Assembly: GCA_963730585.1 (NCBI GenBank)
Contig: CAVSSL010000010.1
Coordinates: forward strand, 1 to 64,000
Direction of reading: 5' to 3'
Length of the DNA stretch: 64,000 nt
DNA from: Pedococcus_A sp963730585
GTDB taxonomy: Bacteria > Actinomycetota > Actinomycetes > Actinomycetales > Dermatophilaceae
Part shown: positions 55,060 to 64,000 of the stretch, one piece after another
Numbering within the stretch: position 1 is the stretch's first letter
How the letters are laid out: each line of letters begins with the position of its first letter
Program-made: the position numbers and the translations under genes
The notes under the pieces: model-generated
The model's database searches: none
Told to the model about the DNA's origin: nothing
Seen by the model: only the letters and a program-made list of their open reading frames with translations

Positions 55060-56786
55060 TCAGACGTGGCGACGGGCGGTGACGACGCGGAACCGGTTCG
55101 CCACGAAGGCCGCGTCGACGTACGCCGCGTTGGCCGCCGGGTTGGCGCCGGTGCCGTGGTAGTCGGAGAACGCCGCCGTCTGGTTGACGAACACCTGGCC
55201 GGTGAGGTTCTCCGACAGGGCGACACCCGCGTCGGCGGCCGCGTCGCGCGCGGCGTCCAGCACGTCCTCGGAGGTCGAGTAGACCGCCGCCGTCATCGCG
55301 CCGTGCTCACGCACCGTGTCGCGGAACTGCGCCAGTGACTGCTCGGTGGAGGCCGTGCCGATGAGGAAGGTGACCGGCCCGAAGCACTCGCGGGTGTAGA
55401 CGTCCTCGCGGCTGGCGTCGATGGCGACCAGGCCGGGGGCGCGCACGACCGCGTCCGGGTATGCCGGGTGGCTGACCTCGCGGGAGTCCAGCACCACCGT
55501 GCCGTCCGCCTCCTTCGCGAGGTCGGCGAGGCCACCGGCGTTGGCGCGCACGCCATCGTTGACGGTGGCGCCGAGCAGCTCGACGGCCTTGGCGTCGTCA
55601 CCGGTGAGCTTGCCGATCGCGGCACCGAGCCGCTGGCCGAACTCGTCGAAGGACAGGTGGCCCTCGTCGGTCTCGATGCCCCCACGCGGGACGTAGACGT
55701 TCTGCGGGGTCGTGCACATCTGGCCGGAGTAGAGGGTCAGCGAGAAGGCGAGGTTGCCCAGCACCCCGCGCAGGTTGTCGGTCGAGTCGACGACGACCGA
55801 GTTCACGCCGGCCTTCTCGGTGTAGACGAGCTGCCCGCGAGCGGCGCCGTTCTCCTCGAGCCAGGCGCCGAAGCCCGGGCCGCCGGTGTAGTCGATGACC
55901 TTGACCTCGTCACGCTCGGCCAGCACCTTGGCGAGGCCCTCGCCGTCGGCCTCGGCCGCGAGCTGCACCAGCGCGGGGTCGAAGCCGGCGTCGCGCAGCA
56001 CGCTGCGGGCCGCTTCGACGGAGATGGCGAGCGGCAGGACGGCCCGCGGGTGCGGCTTGACGATGACCGGGTTGCCGGTGACGAGCGAGGCGAACATCCC
56101 GGGGTAGCTGTTCCAGGTCGGGAAGGTGTTGCAGCCGATGACCAGCGCGAGGCCGCGCGGCACGACGCGGTAGTCCTTCTGCATCCGGATGGGTGCGGGG
56201 TTGCCCTGCCGGTCCTTGCCCGGCTTCTCCCAGACGACCGACCCCGGCACCCGCTCCTGCTCGACGAGTCCGGCGACGATGGCCTCGAGGGCGCGGTCCT
56301 GGGCGTGCGGCCCGGCGGCCTGGAACGACATGACGAACGGCTGCCCGCTGGTGTGCATCACGGCGTTGGCCATCTCGAAGGAGCGCTTGTTGATGGCGTC
56401 GACGACCTCGAGGCAGACCGCCGCACGGACCCGGGCCCCGGCGTCGCGCCAGGCGGGCAGGGCCGCCTCCGCAGCGGCGACGGCCGCGTCGACGTCGAGG
56501 TGCGGGTAGCGTGACGCCGAGGGCCGGGCCGTACGGCGACACCTCGTCGCCGACCATGGTGCCGTCGGTGGGCTGGTCGGCCAGCGCCTCGAACGGCCGG
56601 CCCAGGTGGGCCTCGTAGGCCGCCTTCCCCTGCTCGGCGGCCCCCTCGCCGTAGACGCGCGGGGACGGCGACTCCGGGTAGCGGGAGAAGTACGACGCGG
56701 GCCGCGAGCGCCGTCGCGGCGGCGTCGAGGTCGGCGCCGTGCTTCTCGACCAGCGGGTGGGTGGCGGGCGTCGTTGCCGTCGTCAT
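55060..56786 (-). pseudogene. paaN: PaaN-type aldehyde dehydrogenase with two frameshifts near the 5' end
   Basis: The product would be about 575 aa. The frame changes twice. Frame A (from ATG 56786) gives MTTATTPATHPLVEKHGADL. Frame B (about 56698 to 56511) gives YFSRYPESPSPRVYGEGAAE and GDEVSPYGPALGV. Frame C (to 55060) gives PHLDVDAAVAAAEAALPAW and the dehydrogenase core, including YSGQMCTTPQNVYVP with the catalytic Cys. Each change equals one extra base, near 56699-56701 (CCC) and near 56509. It is related to ring-1,2-epoxyphenylacetyl-CoA pathway protein PaaN, and paaH and paaI lie divergently. A TACGAT box 7 nt upstream of the ATG suggests leaderless transcription. Confidence 0.82.
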
Positions 56787-56879
56787 GGCGCCCATCGTAG
56801 TCGCCGCCATGTGACACCGGGACCGCCGCAGTGACGCCCACATGTAACACGTCGTGCGACGATGGGCGCCATGACGACG
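56779..56879. repeat. 21-bp inverted repeat spanning both start codons of divergent paaN and paaH
   Basis: The sequence ACGATGGGCGCC followed by ATGACGACG occurs at 56859-56879 on plus and, inverted, at 56779-56799. Both genes therefore share the same 12 nt before their ATG and the same first three codons. Spacing between arms is 59 nt. It may be a shared operator pair or a relic of duplication. Confidence 0.7.
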
Positions 56880-58052
56880 CTGCCCGAGCGAGCCCCCGTC
56901 TCCGTGGTCGGCGCCGGTGCGATGGGCGCCGGTATCGCGCAGGTGGCCGCCGCCGCCGGTCATCCTGTGGTCCTGGTCGACGCCGTCAGCGGGGTCGTCG
57001 AGAAGGCCGTGGCCGGCATCATCGCCAGCCTGCAGCGCCAGGAGGCCAAGGGCCGGATCAGCTCGGCCCAGCTGGAGGAGACCGTCGAGCGCATCACGCC
57101 GGTCGATGCCCTGTCGCAGCTGCCACCGAGCACCCTCGTCATCGAGGCGGTGCGGGAGGACCTCGACACCAAGCGCGCCCTCTTCGCCCAGCTCGCCGAG
57201 CACCAGCGGCCCGACACCGTGCTCGCCACCAACACCTCCAGCCTCGACGTCAGCGCGATCGCCGAGGGGCTGCCCGAGCCCGGGCGGGTCATCGGCCTGC
57301 ACTTCTTCAACCCCCCGCCGGTGATGCGCCTCGTCGAGGTGGTGCGCGGGCGCGAGTCGGCCACGGCCGTCGTGGAGGCCGCGGCCGACCTGATGCAGGC
57401 CTGGGGCAAGACCCCGGTGGTGTGCGCCTCGACGCCGGGGTTCATCGTCAACCGGGTGGCCCGCCCCTTCTACGGCGAGGCGCAGCGGATGCTCATGGAC
57501 GGCGTGGCCGACGCCGCCACCCTCGACGCGGCGCTGCGCTCGGCCGGCTTCCGGATGGGCCCGCTGGAGCTGACCGACCTCATCGGGCAGGACGTCAACC
57601 TCGCCGTCGGCTCCAGCGTGTGGGAGCAGACCGGGCGCGACCCGCGCTACGCCCCGACGTCGATGCAGCAGGAGCTCGTCGCCGCCGGCCACCTCGGCCG
57701 CAAGACCGGTCAGGGCGTCTACCGCTACGGCACGGACGGCACGCCCCTCGACGCGGAGCCGGACGAGGCGCACCTCGCCGAGCTGCTCGCCGGCCCCGTC
57801 GAGACCAACCCGGTGGCCCGCACGATCGCCATGCTCGTCAACGAGGCCGTCGACCTCGTGCACCGGGGCGAGGCCAGCCCCGAGGACGTCGACACGGCCA
57901 TGACGCTCGGCACCAACTACCCCAAGGGCCCCATCGCGTGGGGCCGGGAGATCGGGTATGCCGTGGTGGCGGACCAGCTCGCGGCCCTCGACCGCGCGTT
58001 CCCCGGCGGGCGCTACCGGCCCAGCCCCGCCCTGGCCGGAGGGGCCGCGTGA
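56871..58052 (+). CDS. paaH: 3-hydroxyacyl-CoA dehydrogenase (PaaH/FadB2 type)
   Basis: 393 aa. The N-terminal Rossmann domain has SVVGAGAMGAGIAQVAAAAG and LATNTSSLDVSAIAEGL. The catalytic His is in VIGLHFFNPPPVMRLVEV, followed by VNRVARPFYGEA and two C-terminal helical domains. It oxidises 3-hydroxyacyl-CoA with NAD+; in the phenylacetate pathway the substrate is 3-hydroxyadipyl-CoA. ATG 56871 was chosen; 56862 in frame is an alternative. Its stop overlaps paaI (TGATG). Confidence 0.88.
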   Translation: MTTLPERAPVSVVGAGAMGAGIAQVAAAAGHPVVLVDAVSGVVEKAVAGIIASLQRQEAKGRISSAQLEETVERITPVDALSQLPPSTLVIEAVREDLDTKRALFAQLAEHQRPDTVLATNTSSLDVSAIAEGLPEPGRVIGLHFFNPPPVMRLVEVVRGRESATAVVEAAADLMQAWGKTPVVCASTPGFIVNRVARPFYGEAQRMLMDGVADAATLDAALRSAGFRMGPLELTDLIGQDVNLAVGSSVWEQTGRDPRYAPTSMQQELVAAGHLGRKTGQGVYRYGTDGTPLDAEPDEAHLAELLAGPVETNPVARTIAMLVNEAVDLVHRGEASPEDVDTAMTLGTNYPKGPIAWGREIGYAVVADQLAALDRAFPGGRYRPSPALAGGAA

Positions 58053-58453
58053 TGAGCGACCTCACCCACGTCGAGCGCATGTGGCAGGACGACGAGGCCT
58101 CCCGGGCGCTCGGAATGGACGCCGTCGTCATCGAGACCGACCACGCGCAGGTGCGGATGACCGTCACCGACGCCATGGTCAACGGGCACGACATCGCGCA
58201 CGGGGGCTACATCTTCACGCTCGCCGACTCGGCCTTCGCGCTGGCCTGCAACAGCCGCGGCCAGACGACGGTGGCCGCCGGGGCCGACATCACCTTCGTC
58301 GCGGCGGCGCGGCGCGGCGACGTCCTCGTGGCGGAAGCACGGGTGCGCACGGCATACGGGCGCAGCGGGATCACGGACGTGACGGTGGCCCGGGAGGACG
58401 ACGGAGCGGTCATCGCGGAGTTCCGTGGGCGCTCGCGCACGCTGCGCGGCTGA
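58052..58453 (+). CDS. paaI: PaaI-type hotdog-fold thioesterase
   Basis: 133 aa, standard single hotdog domain. VNGHDIAHGGYIFTLADSAF holds the catalytic Asn/Asp-type HGG motif, and TTVAAGADITFVAAARRGD is the central strand. PaaI hydrolyses ring-hydroxylated phenylacetyl-CoA to release CoA. It is coupled to paaH by TGATG. Confidence 0.9.
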   Translation: MSDLTHVERMWQDDEASRALGMDAVVIETDHAQVRMTVTDAMVNGHDIAHGGYIFTLADSAFALACNSRGQTTVAAGADITFVAAARRGDVLVAEARVRTAYGRSGITDVTVAREDDGAVIAEFRGRSRTLRG

Positions 58454-58507
58454 GCCGCGACCTGCCGGGCTTTCCGAAAAGCGGGCGTTCCGCTCATACT
58501 GATCGGC

Positions 58508-58532
58508 GGCCGGGGGGCGAAACTCCCCGGCC
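58508..58532 (+). promoter_or_regulatory. Leader hairpin upstream of the VWA gene
   Basis: GGCCGGGG (58508-58515) pairs with CCCCGGCC (58525-58532) around a 9-nt A-rich loop. It lies 34 nt before the ATG and just after a weak promoter-like TTTCCG-N18-CATACT (58471-58500). It may stabilise or terminate the leader; no known riboswitch consensus was recognised. Confidence 0.4.
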
Positions 58533-58565
58533 TCGCTGTTGTCCGCTACACCCCAGGGGAGACCT

Positions 58566-60272
58566 ATGGGACGGCACTCCGCCCCCAGGACCCAACGTTC
58601 GACCGACGAGCCCGCCACCGGCCGGTCCGCCCGCCGATCCACCCGGCGACGCTCCCGCCCAGGAAAGCCCGCCGTGCTCGCCATCGCCGGCGTCACGGCA
58701 GCCGCCGTCGTGGCCGTCCCCGTCACGATGTTCCTGCGCGACTCGGCCGGCGGCCCACCGGACTGCGCCTCGACGCTGCCGGTCACGATCTCGGTGGCCG
58801 AGCAGATCGCCCCGGTCGTGGAGGCCGCAGCGAAACGCGCCCGGCAGGACGGTGCCTGCGCGACCTACTCGGTGCAGGCGGCCTCCCCCGCCGCAGTGGC
58901 CGCGGCCGTCGCGGCCGGGGAGAACCCGGACGCCTGGGTGGCGGACTCCAGCCTCTGGCTGGACCAGCTCCGGGCGGCCAAGCCCGACCTCGAGTGGCAG
59001 AAGGGCGCCAGCCTGGCCAGCAGCCCCATCGTGGTGGCCCTGCCCCAGGGGCTGGCCGCCCAGGTGGGCTCGGCGCGCCCGGAGTGGAGGAACCTCCTCA
59101 GCGGCTCCATCCCGGTGCGGATGGCCGACCCGGACACCGACGCGACCGGCCGCCTCTCCCTCTTCACGGTGCACTCGGTGCTGGGCACCTCCAAGGCCAC
59201 GCAGAACCTCTCGGGCGCCTCCATGATCAAGCTCTCGCGCACGGCGGCCGGCTCCGAGGCCGAGCTCTTCGGCAGCTACGCGCAGGACCCAAAGACCTCC
59301 CCGGCGTTCCCCGCCTCCGAGCAGGCCGTCGCGAGGTTCAACAAGGGCCACGCGGACCAGTCCCTCGCCGCCGTGGTGCCGTCGGAGGGCACGGCGTCCC
59401 TGGACTACCCCTGGGCCGCCGCCCCGCGGCTGAACGCCCGCAAGAAGGAGCTCCTCGACCGGGTCCTGGCCGAGCTGCGGTCCCCCCGGGGCACCGACGA
59501 CCTCGCCGCGGCGGGGTTCCGCGCCCCCGACGGGTCGGGGTCGCCGCGGGTGGCCGGCATGCCCAGCGGACCGGTGCGGGTCCGCCAGCCCCTGCCGGTG
59601 GCCCAGCGCGCCTCGGCCCTCGGCCTCTGGGCGGCGGTGCGCACCGACATGCGCATGCTCGCGGTGATGGACGTGTCCGGCTCCATGCGCGAGCAGGCGG
59701 GCAGGCGGACCCGGATCCAGCTCGCCCAGGCCGCCGCGAGGACCGCGCTCGAGTCCTTCCCGCAGACCTCGCAGATCGGGCTCTGGGAGTTCTCCACCGA
59801 CCGCGACGGCGTGGGCAAGGACTACAAGGAGCTGCAGCCGATCCGCCGCCTCACGGACACCGTCGCGGGCGGCAGCACCCACAAGGACGCGCTGAACCGC
59901 TCCTTCGCGGGGATGCCCGCGTCGGTGAAGGGCAACACCGGCCTGTACGACACCGTGCTGGCCGCCTACCGCTCGGTGAAGGCGTCCTACCAGCCCGGCT
60001 ACGTCAACTCCGTGGTGCTGATGACCGACGGCGTCAACGACGACGCCTCCGGCCTGTCGCTCGAGCAGCTCCTCGCGGCGCTGAAGTCCGAGCGCGACAA
60101 GAGCCGGCCGGTGCGCGTGATCCTCATCGGCCTGGGGGACCAGGTGGACGCCGCGACGCTGAAACGGATCGCCGAGACCGCCGACGGCTCGAGCTACGTC
60201 GCCCACGACCCGAAGGACATCACGACCGTGTTCATCGAGGCGCTGATGGCGAGGCGTGCCACGGCGGGCTGA
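58566..60272 (+). CDS. Membrane-anchored protein with binding-protein-like and VWA domains
   Basis: 568 aa. A basic N-terminus and one span (AVLAIAGVTAAAVVAVPVTM) anchor it, with most of the protein outside. Residues about 65-330 resemble a periplasmic-binding-protein-like domain (VAADSSLW-type region DAWVADSSLWLDQL, SPIVVALPQGLAAQ). The C-terminal VWA domain (about 365-560) has the MIDAS residues in LAVMDVSGSMRE, GGSTHKDAL and LMTDGVNDD. It probably binds a metal-dependent ligand on the surface. GGGGAG lies 6 nt before the ATG. Confidence 0.82.
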   Translation: MGRHSAPRTQRSTDEPATGRSARRSTRRRSRPGKPAVLAIAGVTAAAVVAVPVTMFLRDSAGGPPDCASTLPVTISVAEQIAPVVEAAAKRARQDGACATYSVQAASPAAVAAAVAAGENPDAWVADSSLWLDQLRAAKPDLEWQKGASLASSPIVVALPQGLAAQVGSARPEWRNLLSGSIPVRMADPDTDATGRLSLFTVHSVLGTSKATQNLSGASMIKLSRTAAGSEAELFGSYAQDPKTSPAFPASEQAVARFNKGHADQSLAAVVPSEGTASLDYPWAAAPRLNARKKELLDRVLAELRSPRGTDDLAAAGFRAPDGSGSPRVAGMPSGPVRVRQPLPVAQRASALGLWAAVRTDMRMLAVMDVSGSMREQAGRRTRIQLAQAAARTALESFPQTSQIGLWEFSTDRDGVGKDYKELQPIRRLTDTVAGGSTHKDALNRSFAGMPASVKGNTGLYDTVLAAYRSVKASYQPGYVNSVVLMTDGVNDDASGLSLEQLLAALKSERDKSRPVRVILIGLGDQVDAATLKRIAETADGSSYVAHDPKDITTVFIEALMARRATAG

Positions 60273-60308
60273 CAGCCGACGGCCCGCCGCACGGCATACG
60301 GTGTGCGC

Positions 60309-61325
<1,017 letters not shown>

Positions 61326-61396
61326 GACCTGCGCCGCGTCGGCGGAAGGTGACCCTCGCCCCCCGCTGACGGGACCAACGGCCCATGCGTCTGAAT

Positions 61397-61432
61397 TACT
61401 ACATATCGTAGTATCCACTACGACCTGTAGTA
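61397..61432 (+). promoter_or_regulatory. Two palindromic operators upstream of cydAB
   Basis: TACTACATATCGTAGTA (61397-61413) and CACTACGACCTGTAGTA (61416-61432) share ACTAC-N5-GTAGT and lie with centres 19 bp apart, in the most AT-rich stretch of the region, 30-65 nt before cydA. The pattern resembles BlaI/CopY-family operators (TACTAC/GTAGTA arms) more than Rex sites. TAGTAT (61409-61414) is a possible -10 box within site 1. Confidence 0.6.
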
Positions 61433-61462
61433 GTTCATTCCGCCTGCCCAGGAGCCCCCCGC

Positions 61463-62911
61463 ATGGACGCGCTCGACCTCGCGCGATGGCAGTTCGCCAT
61501 CACGACCGTCTACCACTTCCTGTTCGTCCCCATCACGATCGGGCTCTCCGCCCTGGTGGCGGTCTTCCACACCGCGTGGGTCCGCAAGCGCAACCCCGAG
61601 ATGCTCCGGCTGACCAAGTTCTACGGCAAGCTCTTCACGATCAACTTCGCCCTCGGCCTGGTGACCGGCATCGTGCAGGAGTTCCAGTTCGGCATGAACT
61701 GGTCCGACTACAGCCGGTTCGTCGGTGACATCTTCGGCGCCCCGCTGGCCATCGAGGCGCTGCTCGCGTTCTTCCTCGAGTCGACCTTCCTCGGCCTCTG
61801 GATCTTCGGCTGGGGCCGGATCCCCGAGAAGCTGCACGCGGGCTGCATGTGGGCCGTGCACATCGGCACCCTGCTGTCGGCCTACTTCATCCTGGCCGCG
61901 AACTCGTTCATGCAGAACCCGGTCGGCTACCGCTACAACCCCGAGAGCGGCCGCGCCGAGCTGACCGACTTCGCCGCCGTGCTGACCAACAAGGTGCAGC
62001 TCGTCACCTTCCCCCACGTCGTCTTCGCCGCCTACATGGTCGGTGGGGCCATGGTCATGGGCGTCGGCCTGTGGCACATGCGCCGGGTCAACGCCGCGGC
62101 CGACCAGACGGTGCGCACGGAGGTCGGCATGTGGCGCAAGGCGACTCGCTTCGGTGCCGTGGTCACCCTGGTGGCCGGGCTGGCCGTCGCCGTCACCGGT
62201 GACGTGCAGGGCAAGATCATGACCGAGGTCCAACCCATGAAGATGGCTGCGGCCGAGGCGCTCTACGAGTCCTCCGACAGCAACGCCCCCTTCTCGATCT
62301 TCACCGTCGGCTCGCTCGACGGCACCGAGGAGAAGTTCTCCGTCACCGTGCCTGGCCTGCTGTCCTTCCTCGCCACCGGCAGCTTCGACGGCAAGGTGCA
62401 GGGCATCAACGACCTCAAGGCCGAGTACGCCCAGAAGTACGCCGACAACCCGCTGACGCAGAGCACCACCTACGTGCCCAACATCCCGCTGTCCTACTGG
62501 TCGTTCCGCCTCATGATGGGCGTCGGCTTCGCCGCCATGGCAGCCGCGGCCGCCGTGCTGTGGGCGACCCGCCGCGACAAGGTGCCGACCGCCCGCTGGT
62601 GGACCTGGCTGATCGTGGCCACGCCGCTGCTGCCCGTCTTCGGCAACAGCTTCGGCTGGATCTTCACCGAGGTCGGCCGCCAGCCGTGGATCGTCTTCGG
62701 CCTCATGGCCACCCACACCGGCGTCTCGCCGTCGGTCTCGGCCTGGGAGGTCGTCACCTCGATGGTCGTCTACACGCTGCTCTACGGAGCGCTCGCCGTG
62801 GTCGAGGTCAAGCTCTTCCTCCACTACATGCGCGCGGGCGCTCCGCCGCACGAGGAGCCGACGACCCCCAGCGAGCAGGACGAGGACGCCGAGCTGGCGT
62901 TCGCGTACTGA
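61463..62911 (+). CDS. cydA: Cytochrome bd ubiquinol/menaquinol oxidase subunit I
   Basis: 482 aa, about nine spans. ARWQFAITTVYHFLFVPITI contains the heme b595 ligand His, TFPHVVFAAYM the later His, FGRQPW-type GRQPWIVFGLMA the Q-loop/C-terminal signature, and a short Q-loop typical of Actinobacteria. It oxidises menaquinol and reduces O2 with high affinity. AGGAG lies 8 nt before the ATG. Two palindromes upstream indicate redox or stress control. Confidence 0.95.
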   Translation: MDALDLARWQFAITTVYHFLFVPITIGLSALVAVFHTAWVRKRNPEMLRLTKFYGKLFTINFALGLVTGIVQEFQFGMNWSDYSRFVGDIFGAPLAIEALLAFFLESTFLGLWIFGWGRIPEKLHAGCMWAVHIGTLLSAYFILAANSFMQNPVGYRYNPESGRAELTDFAAVLTNKVQLVTFPHVVFAAYMVGGAMVMGVGLWHMRRVNAAADQTVRTEVGMWRKATRFGAVVTLVAGLAVAVTGDVQGKIMTEVQPMKMAAAEALYESSDSNAPFSIFTVGSLDGTEEKFSVTVPGLLSFLATGSFDGKVQGINDLKAEYAQKYADNPLTQSTTYVPNIPLSYWSFRLMMGVGFAAMAAAAAVLWATRRDKVPTARWWTWLIVATPLLPVFGNSFGWIFTEVGRQPWIVFGLMATHTGVSPSVSAWEVVTSMVVYTLLYGALAVVEVKLFLHYMRAGAPPHEEPTTPSEQDEDAELAFAY

Positions 62912-62963
62912 GCCTGACGAGCACGACGCGACCACGCGGCATACCGAAAAGGACTGAAAGTCA

Positions 62964-64000
62964 ATGGACTTCCCCACGATCTGGTTCATCATCATCGGCG
63001 TGCTCTGGACGGGCTACTTCGTCCTCGAGGGCTTCGACTTCGGCGTCGGCATGCTGCTGCCGGTGCTCGGCCGCGGCACCGACGCCGCCGACACCGAGAA
63101 GCGGCGCCGGGTGCTCATCAACACCATCGGCCCGGTCTGGGACGGCAACGAGGTGTGGGTGCTGACCGCCGGCGGCGCCACCTTCGCGGCCTTCCCGCAC
63201 TGGTACGCCACCATGTTCAGCGCGTTCTACCTGCCGCTGCTGCTCATCCTCGTCGCGCTGATCGTCCGCAACCTCGGCTTCGACTACCGCGGCAAGCGCG
63301 ACGACGACCGCTGGCGGGCCAACTGGGACAAGGCGATCGTCATCGGCTCGTTCGTGCCCGCCCTGCTCTGGGGCGTGGCGCTGACCAACCTCGTGAACGG
63401 CCTGCCGATCGACGCCGACAAGGAGTTCACCGGCAACCTCGTCACCCTGCTCAACCCGGTCTCGCTGCTCGGGGGGCTCGTCACGCTCGGCCTGTTCCTC
63501 ACCCACGGCGCGATCTTCACCGCCCTGAAGACCACCGGCCAGATCCGCGAGGACGCCCGCGGCGTGGCGACCAAGGTCGGCGTGGTGACCGCGCTGCTCG
63601 CCGTGACGCTGCTGCTGGTGCTGGGCATCCAGCACGGCGGCGCCTGGTCGTGGCTGACGACCGTGGTCGCGGCGGGGTCGCTGCTGGCGGCGCTGGCGGC
63701 CAACCTGCGCGGGCGTGAGGGCTGGGCCTTCATCGGCACCTTCGTCACGATCGCGATGGCGGTGGCGACCTACTTCCTGCTGCTCTTCCCCAACGTCATG
63801 CCGAGCACGCTCAACGAGGCCTGGTCGCTGACGATCGACAACGCCTCCAGCACCGACTACACGCTGAAGATCATGACCGTGGTCGCGCTGGTGTTCACCC
63901 CCATCGTGCTGCTCTACCAGTCGTGGACCTACTGGGTCTTCCGCAAGCGCATCGGCACCCAGCACATCCCGGCGGCGTCCGAGCCGGTCGCCGTGCACCA
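62964..64000 (+). CDS. cydB: Cytochrome bd oxidase subunit II (3' end beyond window)
   Basis: At least 345 codons, still open at the window end. The start MDFPTIWFIIIGVLWTGYFV, then LEGFDFGVGMLLPVLG, GPVWDGNEVWVLTAGGATFA and AFPHWYATMFSAFYLPL, are hallmarks of CydB. It partners CydA in quinol oxidation. It follows cydA by 52 nt with AAGGA about 10 nt before the ATG; the gap contains one GGCATAC copy. The complete gene would need about 10 or more further residues. Confidence 0.95.
   Translation, partial: MDFPTIWFIIIGVLWTGYFVLEGFDFGVGMLLPVLGRGTDAADTEKRRRVLINTIGPVWDGNEVWVLTAGGATFAAFPHWYATMFSAFYLPLLLILVALIVRNLGFDYRGKRDDDRWRANWDKAIVIGSFVPALLWGVALTNLVNGLPIDADKEFTGNLVTLLNPVSLLGGLVTLGLFLTHGAIFTALKTTGQIREDARGVATKVGVVTALLAVTLLLVLGIQHGGAWSWLTTVVAAGSLLAALAANLRGREGWAFIGTFVTIAMAVATYFLLLFPNVMPSTLNEAWSLTIDNASSTDYTLKIMTVVALVFTPIVLLYQSWTYWVFRKRIGTQHIPAASEPVAVH

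Noticed and set aside
58500..58565. Riboswitch in the leader of the VWA gene
   Set aside because: Only a simple hairpin is visible; no known aptamer consensus was recognised.

Overview
The window is GC-rich (roughly 70% or more) with dense, short-spaced, often overlapping genes (ATGA, GTGA and TGATG junctions), frequent GTG starts, a mycothiol-type maleylpyruvate isomerase-family enzyme, DUF6458/DUF6584 proteins and a DUF222-HNH gene. This points to an actinobacterial chromosome, most likely a Micrococcales/Intrasporangiaceae-like soil or water organism; the family-level placement is inference. No rRNA, tRNA, CRISPR array or insertion sequence was recognised. The window opens close to the start of a CPBP protease gene and ends inside cydB.

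Layout. 0-6 kb: membrane hydrolase, a lipid operon (diacylglycerol kinase-like / amphi-Trp / PAP2 phosphatase), small membrane and SRPBCC proteins. 6-16 kb: a secreted cell-wall-binding GH12 protein, a glutamine amidotransferase, and a tightly coupled peptide/muropeptide operon (binding lipoprotein, two permeases, anhydromuramic acid kinase AnmK, a frameshifted serine hydrolase, a fused dual ATPase). 16-19 kb: zinc-ribbon protein, VOC protein, a SpoIIE-type phosphatase with a palindrome at its start, and a coupled small acidic protein. 19-27.5 kb: a minus-strand cluster of five glycosyltransferases, an acyl-CoA-dehydrogenase-like protein, a NodS-like methyltransferase, a PIG-L deacetylase, a P-loop kinase and a DUF6584 protein. 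This is the best candidate for an undescribed system. 27.6-28.5 kb: a methyltransferase interrupted by an in-frame TGA that is followed by a SECIS-like hairpin.

28.6-38.7 kb: DUF1269, SOUL, PLDc_N-like protein, a large FadE-type acyl-CoA dehydrogenase with twin palindromic operators, a secreted SH3b-CHAP hydrolase, DUF222-HNH protein, an NHLRC2-like thioredoxin/NHL protein and a RelA/SpoT-domain protein lacking an expected Glu. 38.7-47.5 kb: nitrilase, CopD/CtaG-type membrane protein, MarR-MFS efflux pair with two operator copies, MHS transporter and M20 peptidase. 47.6-54.5 kb: branched-chain 2-oxoacid dehydrogenase operon (E1a, E1b, E2), aldo-keto reductase, aminotransferase, XRE regulator with Cys-rich tail. 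54.6-64 kb: small membrane protein, paaN (two frameshifts), paaH, paaI, a VWA protein with a binding-protein-like domain, galE, and cytochrome bd oxidase cydAB behind two palindromes.

Across the window the 7-mer GGCATAC/GTATGCC is strongly over-represented, and at least eleven genes show a TANNNT -10 box placed 6-7 nt before the start codon, as expected for leaderless transcripts. Several single-base indels (serine hydrolase, bkdC twice, paaN twice) are either real decay or assembly errors, and should be checked against reads before biological meaning is attached to them.
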